64,000 nucleotides of DNA from Streptomyces sp. WMMC940 (GTDB lineage: Bacteria; Actinomycetota; Actinomycetes; Streptomycetales; Streptomycetaceae), in contig NZ_JAPZBC010000001.1 of assembly GCF_027460265.1 (NCBI RefSeq), positions 7,242,001-7,306,000 of the forward strand, in the 5' to 3' direction. A program made the translations under genes and the position numbers. Below are positions 45,991-53,748 of the stretch, piece after piece. The first letter of the stretch is position 1; each line of letters opens with the position of its first letter. The notes under the pieces are model-generated. The model saw nothing but the letters and a program-made list of their open reading frames with translations, had not been told where the DNA came from and did not search any database.

Positions 45991-46640
45991 TCACCGTGGC
46001 GGTGGTCGACGACGACCGGATGCTGCTCGACGGGCTGCGGGTCTGGCTGGACGGGGTTCCGGACGTACGCCTGGCGGCGACGGCGTGCACGGTGGAGCAA
46101 CTCCTCGCCCAGGGGTGCCCCGTCGTCGGCGCGGCGGCCCGACTGCCCTACGACGTCGTCCTGCTGGACCTGGTGCTCGGCGACGGATCGCAACCACCGG
46201 AGAACATCCGGCGGCTGCGGGCCGCCGGACCGCGGGTCCTCGTCATCAGCACCGTGGCGGACCGCAGGCGGATCGTGGCCGCGATCGCGGCCGGCGCGGA
46301 CGGCTACCTCACCAAGGACCACGATCTGCCGACGCTGGTGCGGGCGGTCGGGGAGGTCGCCGCGGGCGGTACGGCCCACTCCGCGGAGCTCGCCTTCGCC
46401 TGGGCGCACGACGACGGGCCCACCCGGCCGAGCCTGTCCCCGAAGGAGCGCCAGGTGCTGGTCGAGTACGCCTCCGGGCTCACGCTGAAGGCCACGGCGC
46501 GCCGTGCCGGTGTCAGCCCCCACACGGCCAAGTACTACCTGGACCGGGTGAAGGACAAGTACCAGCAGGCCGGCCGCCCCACGTACACCAAGATCGACCT
46601 CGCGGCGAGGGTGCGGGAGGACGGCTGGGAGGACGGCTGA
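45987..46640 (+). CDS. NarL/LuxR family response regulator
   Basis: A 217-aa partner of the preceding kinase. The receiver domain has VAVVDDDRMLLDGL with the acidic pair, VVLLDLVLGDGS with the phosphorylated Asp near residue 57, and the conserved Lys in YLTKDHDL. The C-terminal HTH is LSPKERQVLVEYASGLTLKA, then HTAKYYLDRVKDKYQQAG. The ATG at 45987 overlaps the kinase stop; ATG 45978 is also in frame. The target is not evident; autoregulation or control of the adjacent secreted protein is possible. Confidence 0.9.
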   Translation: MITVAVVDDDRMLLDGLRVWLDGVPDVRLAATACTVEQLLAQGCPVVGAAARLPYDVVLLDLVLGDGSQPPENIRRLRAAGPRVLVISTVADRRRIVAAIAAGADGYLTKDHDLPTLVRAVGEVAAGGTAHSAELAFAWAHDDGPTRPSLSPKERQVLVEYASGLTLKATARRAGVSPHTAKYYLDRVKDKYQQAGRPTYTKIDLAARVREDGWEDG

Positions 46641-46718
46641 CGCCGCTCACCGCCCTGGTCGGATGACGTTCTCCGAGCGGCCGGACGGGACCGGCGACGG
46701 GTCCGTCCGACCGCGTGG

Positions 46719-47030
46719 TCAGTCCGAGGGACCGCCGGACGCAGCCCGGACGGAGGCCACGACCCGGCCGGCCATGACCTCGGGAGGGTCGGGGAGCAGC
46801 GGGGCGAGGTGGTCCCGCACGAAGTCCGCCGCCTTCCGGACCGACTCCTCGGCACCCGCCTCGTCCTCGAAGACGCTGGTCGAGACCATGACCCCGGTTC
46901 CGGCGTCGACCCAGTAGTAGGCCAGGAGGCCGGGGATCTCCCGCATGAGCGGCACGAAGCCCTCGTCCACGCGGCGGCCCGCCTCGACGGGATCGGTCAC
47001 GCCCGAGTACCTTCTGACGGCTGCGTACAC
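46719..47030 (-). CDS. ABM-like dimeric alpha/beta-barrel protein, hypothetical
   Basis: A 103-aa cytoplasmic protein that reads as an antibiotic-biosynthesis-monooxygenase-type fold: a central REIPGLLAYYWVDAGTGVM and VSTSVFEDEAGAEESVRKAA, the strand-helix pair of the family. No cofactor motif exists in such folds and members range from monooxygenases to stress proteins, so no activity is claimed. A GTG at 47030 has GAGGAG 8 nt upstream. It sits alone, convergent with the response regulator. Confidence 0.7.
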   Translation of the reverse strand: MYAAVRRYSGVTDPVEAGRRVDEGFVPLMREIPGLLAYYWVDAGTGVMVSTSVFEDEAGAEESVRKAADFVRDHLAPLLPDPPEVMAGRVVASVRAASGGPSD

Positions 47031-47280
47031 GGCTGGGTCTCCTCACGGGTGCGGGGTTTCCGGTGCCCACGCCGTACCCCTGCGCCCGGGGTCACTCCCG
47101 GGAGCCGCGGAGCAATCACCGGAAGGGACCGGTGGCTGGTCCGAACGGCGGTCCGTACGGGACCTCGCCCCCTCAACCGGTGGGAGCCGTGACCTGCGGG
47201 ATCCGGCGGCCCGGCCGGAACCGGCACGGACCGTTCCGCGGGTGCCGGTACCGGAGCCGGTTCCGTGGGGAGCGGAACTC

Positions 47281-47301
47281 TTAGACAACGCCGTTGCCGA
47301 A
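47281..47301. promoter_or_regulatory. Imperfect 21-bp palindrome upstream of the ROK gene
   Basis: Ten-base arms TTAGACAACG and CGTTGCCGAA match at 8 of 10 positions around a central C; the inner CAACG-C-CGTTG is perfect. It lies 27 bp upstream of GTG 47328, fitting autoregulation by the ROK protein. Confidence 0.5.
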
Positions 47302-47327
47302 CCGGAGGGCGGGCGCACAATGAGAGT

Positions 47328-48602
47328 GTGCGTGTGCACTGGGCAGATGCCATCGGCCCGTCGGGCCAGGAGGCGGCCGTCCCGGCGGCCGGCGACCAGG
47401 GGAGCGGCCAGGGCGGGAACCTGTCCCTGCTCAGGAACCACAATGCGTCGCTGGTGCTCGATCTGCTGCGGACGGCCGGGCAGGTCGGCATCAGCCGTCC
47501 CGAGATCGCCGACTACACGGGCCTCACCCCGCAGGCGGTCAGCAAGATCACGGCCCGGCTCCGGGAGGCGGGGCTCCTGGCGGAGGCCGGACGGCACGCG
47601 TCGACCGGGGGCAAGCCGCGCACGGCGCTGCGACTGGAACCCTCGGTGGCGTACGCCGTGGGCGTGCAACTCGACCGGGACGAGATGACAGCGGTCCTGG
47701 TGGACCTGTCCGGTGCGCGGGTGGCGACGCGGGCGGTGTCCGCCGACCTCGGCGCGGGTCCGGATGTGGTCACCGACCGGGTGGCGGACCAGGTGCGCGC
47801 GCTGCTGGACCAGTCGCCGGCCGGCCGGCCCGGAGGCGGCTCCGATCGGGCGGTTACCGGCGGGGCTCCGGAGGCGGGGGAGTCCGGACGGGGGTGGCAG
47901 GGGCCCGAGGGCCCGGCGGACGCCGGCGGCGAGGGGGCGCCGCGGGTGCTGGGAGTCGGCGTCGCGATGCCGGGGCCGCTCGACCACCGCGCGGGCGTTC
48001 CGCTCCGGGTCACGGGCTACCCGGAATGGGACGGGTACCGGCTGCGCGACGAACTGGCGGGTCGGCTGGGTCTGCCGGTGGCACTCGACAAGGACACCAA
48101 CGCCGCAGCCCTCGGGATACTGCTGCAGGGCGAGAGCGGTTCCTTCGCCTATGTGCACCTCGGCACCGGCATCGGCGCGGGTCTGGTGCTGGACGGGGCC
48201 GTGTACCGGGGCGTGCGGACCGGGGCCGGGGAGTTCGGGCACCAGGTCGTCCAACTCGACGGACCCGCGTGCGCCTGCGGCAAGCGAGGGTGCCTCGAAG
48301 CGCTGTGCATGGCCGCGATCGCCCGTGGTGACGTCGCCGATGCCGCCCGCGTCCTCGCCGTCGGCGTCACCAACCTGGCCGAACTGCTCGACATCGACGA
48401 GGTGCTGCTCGGGGGCAGGGCCGTCGCCGCGGCGGAAGCGGAGTTCGTACGCGGCGTGCGAGCCGCGCTCCGGTCCCGGACGCACCTGATGGTCGCGCCG
48501 GCGGGAGGCAGCGCCTACCGCATCGCCGAGGGGGCGGCCCAGCTGATTCTCGCGCCCGTGTTCGGGCGTACCGAGACCTCGTCCGGGCTGCGCATGCGCT
48601 GA
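47328..48602 (+). CDS. ROK family transcriptional regulator
   Basis: A 424-aa NagC/XylR-type regulator. The N-terminal winged helix at about residues 25-90 includes ISRPEIADYTGLTPQAVSKI. The sugar-kinase-like domain follows: YAVGVQLDRDEMTAVLVDL, VGVAMPGPLD, LDKDTNAAALGIL, and HLGTGIGAGLVLDGAVYRG. The zinc motif CACGKRGCLEAL is complete. A Gly/Ala/Pro-rich insert lies at about 165-205. After the zinc motif the segment leading to LLDIDEVLLGG is about 25-30 residues shorter than usual. GTG 47328 and ATG 47265 are both in frame; GTG is preferred because the palindrome would otherwise be coding. The sugar ligand is unknown. Confidence 0.88.
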   Translation: MRVHWADAIGPSGQEAAVPAAGDQGSGQGGNLSLLRNHNASLVLDLLRTAGQVGISRPEIADYTGLTPQAVSKITARLREAGLLAEAGRHASTGGKPRTALRLEPSVAYAVGVQLDRDEMTAVLVDLSGARVATRAVSADLGAGPDVVTDRVADQVRALLDQSPAGRPGGGSDRAVTGGAPEAGESGRGWQGPEGPADAGGEGAPRVLGVGVAMPGPLDHRAGVPLRVTGYPEWDGYRLRDELAGRLGLPVALDKDTNAAALGILLQGESGSFAYVHLGTGIGAGLVLDGAVYRGVRTGAGEFGHQVVQLDGPACACGKRGCLEALCMAAIARGDVADAARVLAVGVTNLAELLDIDEVLLGGRAVAAAEAEFVRGVRAALRSRTHLMVAPAGGSAYRIAEGAAQLILAPVFGRTETSSGLRMR

Positions 48603-48688
48603 GCGCTGCCGCGTCCCCCTCCTAGGCCCCCCTCCGGCCGGTTGCCGCAGTTCGGTCGGAGCGGATCGGCCCAGATGGTCGGGGCGGA

Positions 48689-49594
48689 TCAGCCCAGGTA
48701 GAAGCTTTTGCGGGCGGCCACGAACTCCTCGACCGAACGGGCGGCGACGCCCGTTACGCGCTCCACGTCGTCGGAGGCGCGGTCGTAGCGGTTCTCCCGG
48801 TGCAGCCGGGCCATCGTGGCGATGTGCTGCTCGGTGTGCGGCGGAAGCCCCACCTCGGCGAGCACCTCGGCCCGCCACCGGTCCAGGGGGAGGTCCACGT
48901 ACGTCACCGATCGGCCCAGTGCCCTGGAGAACTCCTCGGCCATCTCGTGCATGTCGACCGTCCGCGGCCCGGTCAGTTCGTACACGTGCCCGATGTGCGG
49001 GGCGGGGTCGCGGAGCACCGTGGAGACGACCCGGGCGACGTCGGCCACGGCGACCGGCGAGGTGCGTCCCGCACCGAAGGGCAGCGCGATCGTGCCGCTC
49101 TCCCGGATCGTCCGGGCCGGAAGGGTGGTGAACAGCGGGTTGTCCAGGAAGGTCGTGGGGCGGATGTGCACCACGGGCAGGCCCGACCAGTTCAGCACCT
49201 GCTCGGCCAGCCAGTGCAGACGCTGCTGGTGCGACTCCCCGGTGCTGGTGGCGGTCATCTGCGACACCGTCATCTGGGACATGCCGACCAGCCCGTCCAG
49301 TACCCCCTGCTCCCGGGCCACGCTCGCCACCACGGTCGCCGCGAGCAGGTGGTCCGGCGACACGGGCATCGCGAAGTACATCCTCCCGACCCCGTCGAGC
49401 GCCGACGCGACGCTCTCGGGCCGGGTCAGATCCCCGACGGCGACCTCCGCCCCGAGTGCCCGCAGGCGCGCCGCACGGTCGTCGTCGCGGCGGACCATGG
49501 CGCGCACGGGGACGTCCTGCGCCCGCAGTTGTTCCAGGACGGCACGGCCCACGCCTCCGGCGCCGGCGATGAGGACGGGGTTGCCGGCGGCCAT
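48689..49594 (-). CDS. NmrA-like NAD(P)-binding protein
   Basis: A 301-aa atypical short-chain dehydrogenase of the NmrA/TMR group. The nucleotide site is VLIAGAGGVGRAVLEQL, followed by VRAMVRRDDDRAARL (the Arg residues favour NADP) and VAVGDLTRPESVASALDGVG. VVHIRPTTFLDNPL and SPVAVADVARVV are typical of the family. These proteins act as redox sensors or quinone or aldehyde reductases. The ATG at 49594 has a GGAAGGAG ribosome site. It diverges from the MarR gene, with the candidate MarR operator in the 298-bp interval, so it is a likely target. Confidence 0.9.
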   Translation of the reverse strand: MAAGNPVLIAGAGGVGRAVLEQLRAQDVPVRAMVRRDDDRAARLRALGAEVAVGDLTRPESVASALDGVGRMYFAMPVSPDHLLAATVVASVAREQGVLDGLVGMSQMTVSQMTATSTGESHQQRLHWLAEQVLNWSGLPVVHIRPTTFLDNPLFTTLPARTIRESGTIALPFGAGRTSPVAVADVARVVSTVLRDPAPHIGHVYELTGPRTVDMHEMAEEFSRALGRSVTYVDLPLDRWRAEVLAEVGLPPHTEQHIATMARLHRENRYDRASDDVERVTGVAARSVEEFVAARKSFYLG

Positions 49595-49844
49595 CGTTCG
49601 ATCTCCTTCCGGGCGGCTGAGGAGGTGGGGTCCACGGGTGGCCCGGGTCGTCCCCGCCGAGTACGGCCGGGGCGTCCCGCGCTGAGGGGCCGACCCGAGG
49701 GGACCCTCATGACGAGGCTTGCCGATGGACGGAGAGACGGCCACCGGGGGAGGGCCCGGCGCGCCCGGAGCGGCACCCCGTACCCAGCGGGTGCGTGTGG
49801 GCCGCGCCGGCCCCGTACGCCGTGACGGCAGCGGGCCTTCGCAT

Positions 49845-49864
49845 TTACGAGTATCTGCTCCTAT
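49845..49864. promoter_or_regulatory. Candidate MarR operator, copy 1 (MarR/NmrA divergent region)
   Basis: TTACGAGTATCTGCTCCTAT lies 29 bp upstream of the MarR start at 49893. It matches 16 of 20 positions of the sequence at 51181-51200 upstream of the VOC gene, so the two copies look like sites for one regulator. Confidence 0.65.
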
Positions 49865-49892
49865 CATGGACGGGTACGTTCTGGAGGAGATC

Positions 49893-50345
49893 ATGAGCTC
49901 AGCGCCGACGGACCTCGGGGACCTGTGCAACAACTTGGCGCTGCGCAAAGCGGCCCGGTACCTGGGCGCGACGTACGACAAGGCCCTCGGGCCGGCGGGC
50001 CTTCGCGCGACTCAGTTCAGCATCCTCCAGATGCTGAACGCGCACGGAGAGGTGACGATCGGCGGTCTGGCCGACATGATCGCCATGGACCGCACGACGC
50101 TCGCCTCCAACCTCAAGCCGCTGGCGCGTGAGGGCCTGGTGACCGTCGAGACCTCGGCGGCCGATCGCCGTGCGCGGATCGTCGCGATCACACGCGAGGG
50201 ACTGTCGAGGATGAACGAGGCGCTGCCCCTGTGGGAGGCCGTGCAGGCCCGGTTCGAGGGAAGTTTCGGCGCCGACGAGGCGGCCCGGATGCGCGCATCC
50301 CTGAAAGCGGTGCTCCGCACCGGCTTCGAGCCGTGGGCCGAGTAG
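49893..50345 (+). CDS. MarR family transcriptional regulator
   Basis: A 150-aa winged-helix regulator. After a Cys-containing N-terminal helix (LGDLCNNLALRKAARYL) comes the wHTH: ATQFSILQMLNAHGEVTIGG, IAMDRTTLASNLKPLAREGL, and the wing DRRARIVAITREG. The single early Cys (CNN) is placed as in thiol-sensing MarR/OhrR-like or DUF24-like proteins, so oxidant or quinone sensing is possible. ATG 49893 has GGAGGAG just upstream; ATG 49866 overlaps the operator-like site and is unlikely. It diverges from the NmrA-like gene, and the VOC gene lies next. Confidence 0.9.
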   Translation: MSSAPTDLGDLCNNLALRKAARYLGATYDKALGPAGLRATQFSILQMLNAHGEVTIGGLADMIAMDRTTLASNLKPLAREGLVTVETSAADRRARIVAITREGLSRMNEALPLWEAVQARFEGSFGADEAARMRASLKAVLRTGFEPWAE

Positions 50346-50592
50346 GCGGCGACCTCGTCCGGCGGAGATGCCGCGGCCGGCTCGCCGCATCCGGCCGGTG
50401 CCGGTCCCGGCGGCACGCCGTGCACCGGGGGCCGATTCCGGGTGCACGGGGGGCCGGTCCACGCGGTGTCGGGGCCGGGAGGGGATCCCGGCCCCGAGGC
50501 CCGACGGTGGACGCCCGCACGGTGGGCCGACGCCGCCGGCCGTCGAGCCCCGTCGGGGCCGGCGCCGTCCGGGTGGTCGGTCCCCTCCGGTG

Positions 50593-51066
50593 TCAGCGTC
50601 CGGGGGCGCGCTGGGTGACCTCCTGGATCACCCAGCCGTTGCCGTCGGGGTCGCTGAAGGTGGCGTACGAGCCGTAGCTGGCACGGTCGGGGTGCGGGCC
50701 GGTGATGCGTTCCTGGCCGGCGAGGCGGTGGGTGACGTCCCCGGCGTCGTGTCCGTGGTGGAAGATCCCTCCGGCGTCGTGGAACACGTCGCTCACCTCG
50801 ACGCCGCGGCCGACGAGCTCCGCGCGGGCCTCCTCGATGTCGGAGACGACGAGGTACAGGCCCTGGACGGAGCCCGGTGCGCCGTTGGTGAGGCCCGTGC
50901 CGAACATGATCGAGCACTCGGAGCCCGGCGGCGTGAGGTGCACTGCGCGCCACTCGTCACTGGGGGCGGCGTCGAGGTCCAGGCGGAACCCCGCCGACTC
51001 GTAGAAGGCCTTGGCCCGGTCGACGTCGGAGACGGGCAGGACGACGACTTCGAGTTTGAGATCCAT
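50593..51066 (-). CDS. VOC family protein (glyoxalase/dioxygenase superfamily)
   Basis: A 157-aa protein with two beta-alpha-beta-beta-beta modules: LKLEVVVLPVSDVDRAKAFY, the standard VOC opening with the AGFRLDLD loop, and later GLYLVVSDIEEARAELVGRG and YATFSDPDGNGWVIQEV, where the Glu near the end is a typical metal ligand. Members include glyoxalases, thiol transferases such as FosA or FosB, and antibiotic-binding proteins; the substrate is unknown. ATG 51066 is preceded by AGGACATT. An operator-like copy of the MarR site lies 115 bp upstream. Confidence 0.9.
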   Translation of the reverse strand: MDLKLEVVVLPVSDVDRAKAFYESAGFRLDLDAAPSDEWRAVHLTPPGSECSIMFGTGLTNGAPGSVQGLYLVVSDIEEARAELVGRGVEVSDVFHDAGGIFHHGHDAGDVTHRLAGQERITGPHPDRASYGSYATFSDPDGNGWVIQEVTQRAPGR

Positions 51067-51180
51067 GGAATGTCCTTGTTCTGTGCAACGGTCGCACGGC
51101 GCGACCGCTCTGCTCGTGGGTCCGTGCCACCGCTCCGGATGTGGGGGTCCGGGCGGCGACTCGACTCGGACCTCAGGTGG

Positions 51181-51200
51181 ATACGAGCATATGCTCATAT
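51181..51200. promoter_or_regulatory. Candidate MarR operator, copy 2 (VOC promoter)
   Basis: ATACGAGCATATGCTCATAT contains the perfect 12-bp palindrome GAGCATATGCTC (51185-51196). It matches the site at 49845-49864 at 16 of 20 positions and is strongly AT-rich for this genome. Confidence 0.65.
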
Positions 51201-51788
51201 TGCGGAAGAGGCAAGGATGTCCCGATTTGGGTGGCGTCGGAGTCGGTCGCTCGGACGAGCGCCGACCCCGGGCTATCGCCGCGAGTGAGGTGGAACCGGC
51301 CCGGCAACCCGCGACCACCCCAGCGCGTCGAGGCGTGCGGCCCCGAGAGGATCGAGGTCCCCGCATGATGCCGATCCGAGCGAGCGGTCGTGGTCGACGC
51401 GGCCACGCGCGCGGAACGACAGGTCGCGTGTGCGGGACGATCCGGCCGGACGCCACGTGCCGGCGCGGGAGTTCCACCGGCGCGCCACGGGCCCCGCCAC
51501 CCGTACCGCCGTGCCGCCGTGCCGCCGTGCCGCCGTGCCGCCGTGCCGAGCTGAGTTTCCCGCGCTGGTCGCGTCACTGGACGAGCCGCGGCTCACGACC
51601 CTGCTGGACGACGGGATTCCGCCCATGCGTGGCCGCACGCGGACCGGGCGATCCGGTCCGTCGGCAACACGGGCCCCGCCTCCGGGTCATCGCCCGTACC
51701 GGCGGAGCACACCATCTCCGGGAGCCGTCGCCGCTGCGGCCCGCCCACCGCGGACGCCGCCGGTGATCACACCGCGTGCGGAGGTCCG
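51201..51788. other. Intergenic region with an 8-bp tandem repeat
   Basis: No recognisable gene in 588 bp. At 51506-51545 the unit CCGCCGTG is repeated five times without error. A short readable stretch after it (LVASLDEPRLTTLLDDG on the plus strand, near 51568-51618) has no start codon or continuation and may be a gene remnant. Confidence 0.5.
51506..51545 (+). repeat. 8-bp tandem repeat, five copies
   Basis: Five perfect consecutive CCGCCGTG units. The repeat is outside any identified gene; copy number changes by slippage are possible. Confidence 0.8.
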
Positions 51789-52406
51789 TCATCCGTCTCC
51801 CCCGTCCTCCGCCCGCACGGCGATTCCGGGTGCGCCCCAGAGGGGGAACCACCGGCTCAGATCCTCCTCCACGGGCAGATCGTCCGCGAGCAGGGCCCGG
51901 ACCTGGAGTTCCAGCGCGTTGTCGCGCTTCTCGGCGGCACCGGGGAGAGGAGCGAAGGGATAGAAGGTGCCCCGCTTGTAGAGGTACACCAGGGCCAGTT
52001 CCCGGTCTGCGGTGGCGTCGTGGAACCCCACCAGCGAGCAGAGCAGATGCGGGCCGAACCCGGCGTCCTGGAGGAGGACGTTGACGGCGTGCAGGTCGTT
52101 CACCAGCGAGGCCGTGTCGTCGGCCGGGTGACGGGCCAGAAGCCAGGTGTACCCGTACGTGTCCCGTGTGAACTCCACGGGCGTGCCGCCCCGGCCGGTG
52201 TCGGCGTCGAGCAGTTCGCGCACGTCGTCCTGGATCCTCGCGAAGGCCGCGCCCTCGACACCGGCGAAGCACACCGAGCCGGCCCCGGTCGGGGCGAAGC
52301 CGGCTCCCGCCTGGAGGGTGATCGCCGCGGCGGGCAGGCCGAAGAGCCGGTCGAGGTCGGGCCGTACCGGCCTGCTGCGGCCGAGGATGGCGTCGAGGAG
52401 TCCCAT
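51789..52406 (-). CDS. pspAB: PspA-associated protein PspAB
   Basis: A 205-aa protein matching the actinobacterial PspAB family, which is encoded beside HtpX and linked to the phage-shock envelope response. Characteristic parts are the start MGLLDAILGRSRPVRPDLDR, the central TPVEFTRDTYGYTWLL, LHAVNVLLQDAGFGPHLLCS, and LALVYLYKRGTFYPFAPL. No transmembrane helix is present. It lies 67 bp downstream of htpX on the same strand, so both are probably co-transcribed in response to membrane stress. pspA itself is not in the window. Confidence 0.88.
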   Translation of the reverse strand: MGLLDAILGRSRPVRPDLDRLFGLPAAAITLQAGAGFAPTGAGSVCFAGVEGAAFARIQDDVRELLDADTGRGGTPVEFTRDTYGYTWLLARHPADDTASLVNDLHAVNVLLQDAGFGPHLLCSLVGFHDATADRELALVYLYKRGTFYPFAPLPGAAEKRDNALELQVRALLADDLPVEEDLSRWFPLWGAPGIAVRAEDGGDG

Positions 52407-52473
52407 GGGAAGTGTCCCCTTCCTGGCGTTCCGGCGCCCTCCCGCGGGTACGGCCGGGAGCGTGCCGGGCCCG

Positions 52474-53388
52474 TCACGGGCGGCCGAGCCGCAGGGAGAT
52501 CCTGCCGAGCTGGTCGAGGCGCTGCTCCAGCGTCGGGTGGGAGGAGAGCAGCCGGCTCAGGCTCTCCTTGGAGGAGAAGGCCGGGGCGAACCAGAACGCG
52601 TTGAACGGCTCCGCCTTGCGCAGGTCCTGCGTCGGGATCCTCGCCATCTGGCCGGTCACCTTGGTGAGTGCCGACGCGAGCGCCGACGGGCGGCCGGTCA
52701 GGAGTGCGGCGGCACGGTCGGCGGAGAGCTCCCGGTAACGGGACAGCAGCCGGGTCAGCAGGAAGCTGATCACGTAGACCACGGCGCTCACCAGGGGTAT
52801 CACGAGAACCGCTATGGCCGTGTTGCTGTCGCGGCTGCTGCGGCCGAGCCCGCTGTAGAGCCAGACCCGGGCCATCATCCCCGCGAGCACGCCGAGGAAG
52901 GAGGCCACGGTGATCACCGCGACGTCGCGGTGGGCGACGTGCGACAGCTCGTGCGCGATCACTCCCTCCAGTTCCTCCGGCTCCAGGCGGCGGAGGAGGC
53001 CGGTGGTGGCGCAGACGAGGGCCGTCTTCTCGCTGCGTCCGGTGGCGAACGCGTTCGGTACGTCACTGTCGGCGATCGCCACCCGCGGTTTCGGCATGTC
53101 GGCCAGGGCGCAGACGCGGTCCACGGCCCCGTGCAGCTCGGGCGCCTGCTCGGGGGTGACCTCGCGGGCGCCCATGCTGTACGCGGCGATCCGGTCGCTG
53201 AACCAGAACTGCGCGATGAACAGACTGCCCGCGATCAACAGGACGAGGGGCCAGGAGTCGCGCAGGACGGCCAGCAGCACGCCCACGAAGACGACGTACA
53301 GCAGCCCGATCAGGAACATGGTCGTCACCATGCGGGTGGTCAGTCCCCGGTCGGCCGCATAGCGTGAATGAGAACGGGTCCCTGGCAT
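52474..53388 (-). CDS. htpX: HtpX-type zinc metalloprotease (M48)
   Basis: A 304-aa membrane protease that degrades misfolded membrane proteins. The first two hydrophobic helices are residues about 24-43 and 46-64. The catalytic helix VIAHELSHVAHRD carries HExxH, and the third zinc ligand Glu is in YRELSADRAAA. Two further helices flank position 180-225. The C-terminal motif SSHPTLEQRLDQLG is family-typical. The ATG at 53388 has GGAGTGTGAG upstream. It leads the htpX-pspAB operon and diverges from the iron-regulated transporter genes. Confidence 0.95.
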   Translation of the reverse strand: MPGTRSHSRYAADRGLTTRMVTTMFLIGLLYVVFVGVLLAVLRDSWPLVLLIAGSLFIAQFWFSDRIAAYSMGAREVTPEQAPELHGAVDRVCALADMPKPRVAIADSDVPNAFATGRSEKTALVCATTGLLRRLEPEELEGVIAHELSHVAHRDVAVITVASFLGVLAGMMARVWLYSGLGRSSRDSNTAIAVLVIPLVSAVVYVISFLLTRLLSRYRELSADRAAALLTGRPSALASALTKVTGQMARIPTQDLRKAEPFNAFWFAPAFSSKESLSRLLSSHPTLEQRLDQLGRISLRLGRP

Positions 53389-53650
53389 CGCTCACACTCC
53401 AGGCGAAGGTTCCCCCACCCCTTGCTACCGAGTATGCGCCGCTGCGGGCTATGGCGTGCATAAGGCCGTCCCGGTCCGCAGACCGCACGCGACAGGCATC
53501 CACCGCTCGGACGCCTGTCAGTGGTCACGGCCGAGGGCCCGGCAGCCGGCCGGGAGGAGGCGTACCGGTGCCGGAGGCACACCCGCCGCGGACGAGGCGG
53601 ACCGAGCCGGTCCAGGGCGCCGGGACCGCCTCACCCGAACGGGTGACCTC

Positions 53651-53664
53651 CCCCTCCGGAGGGG
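53651..53664. promoter_or_regulatory. 14-bp perfect palindrome
   Basis: CCCCTCCGGAGGGG in the 360-bp htpX/ABC divergent region, 17 bp before the iron box. Its role is unclear; GC-only palindromes are common in this genome. Confidence 0.35.
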
Positions 53665-53681
53665 TGGCCAAGGCAGTCGAA

Positions 53682-53700
53682 GATGGTTAGCCTTGCCTAA
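53682..53700. promoter_or_regulatory. DmdR/IdeR-type iron box
   Basis: GATGGTTAGCCTTGCCTAA matches the DmdR1/IdeR consensus TWAGGTWAGSCTWACCTWA at 16 of 19 positions. It lies 48 bp upstream of the GTG at 53749 of the first ABC half-transporter gene. In streptomycetes such boxes repress siderophore genes when Fe(II) is sufficient. Confidence 0.8.
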
Positions 53701-53748
53701 GTTGACATGCGGTTCCCGGGCACTTCTGAGCCGTATCCGGAGGGATGC

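Noticed and set aside
53707..53748. ATG 53707 as start of the first ABC subunit
   Set aside because: It lies 6 bp after the iron box, leaving no room for a ribosome site; GTG 53749 has one.
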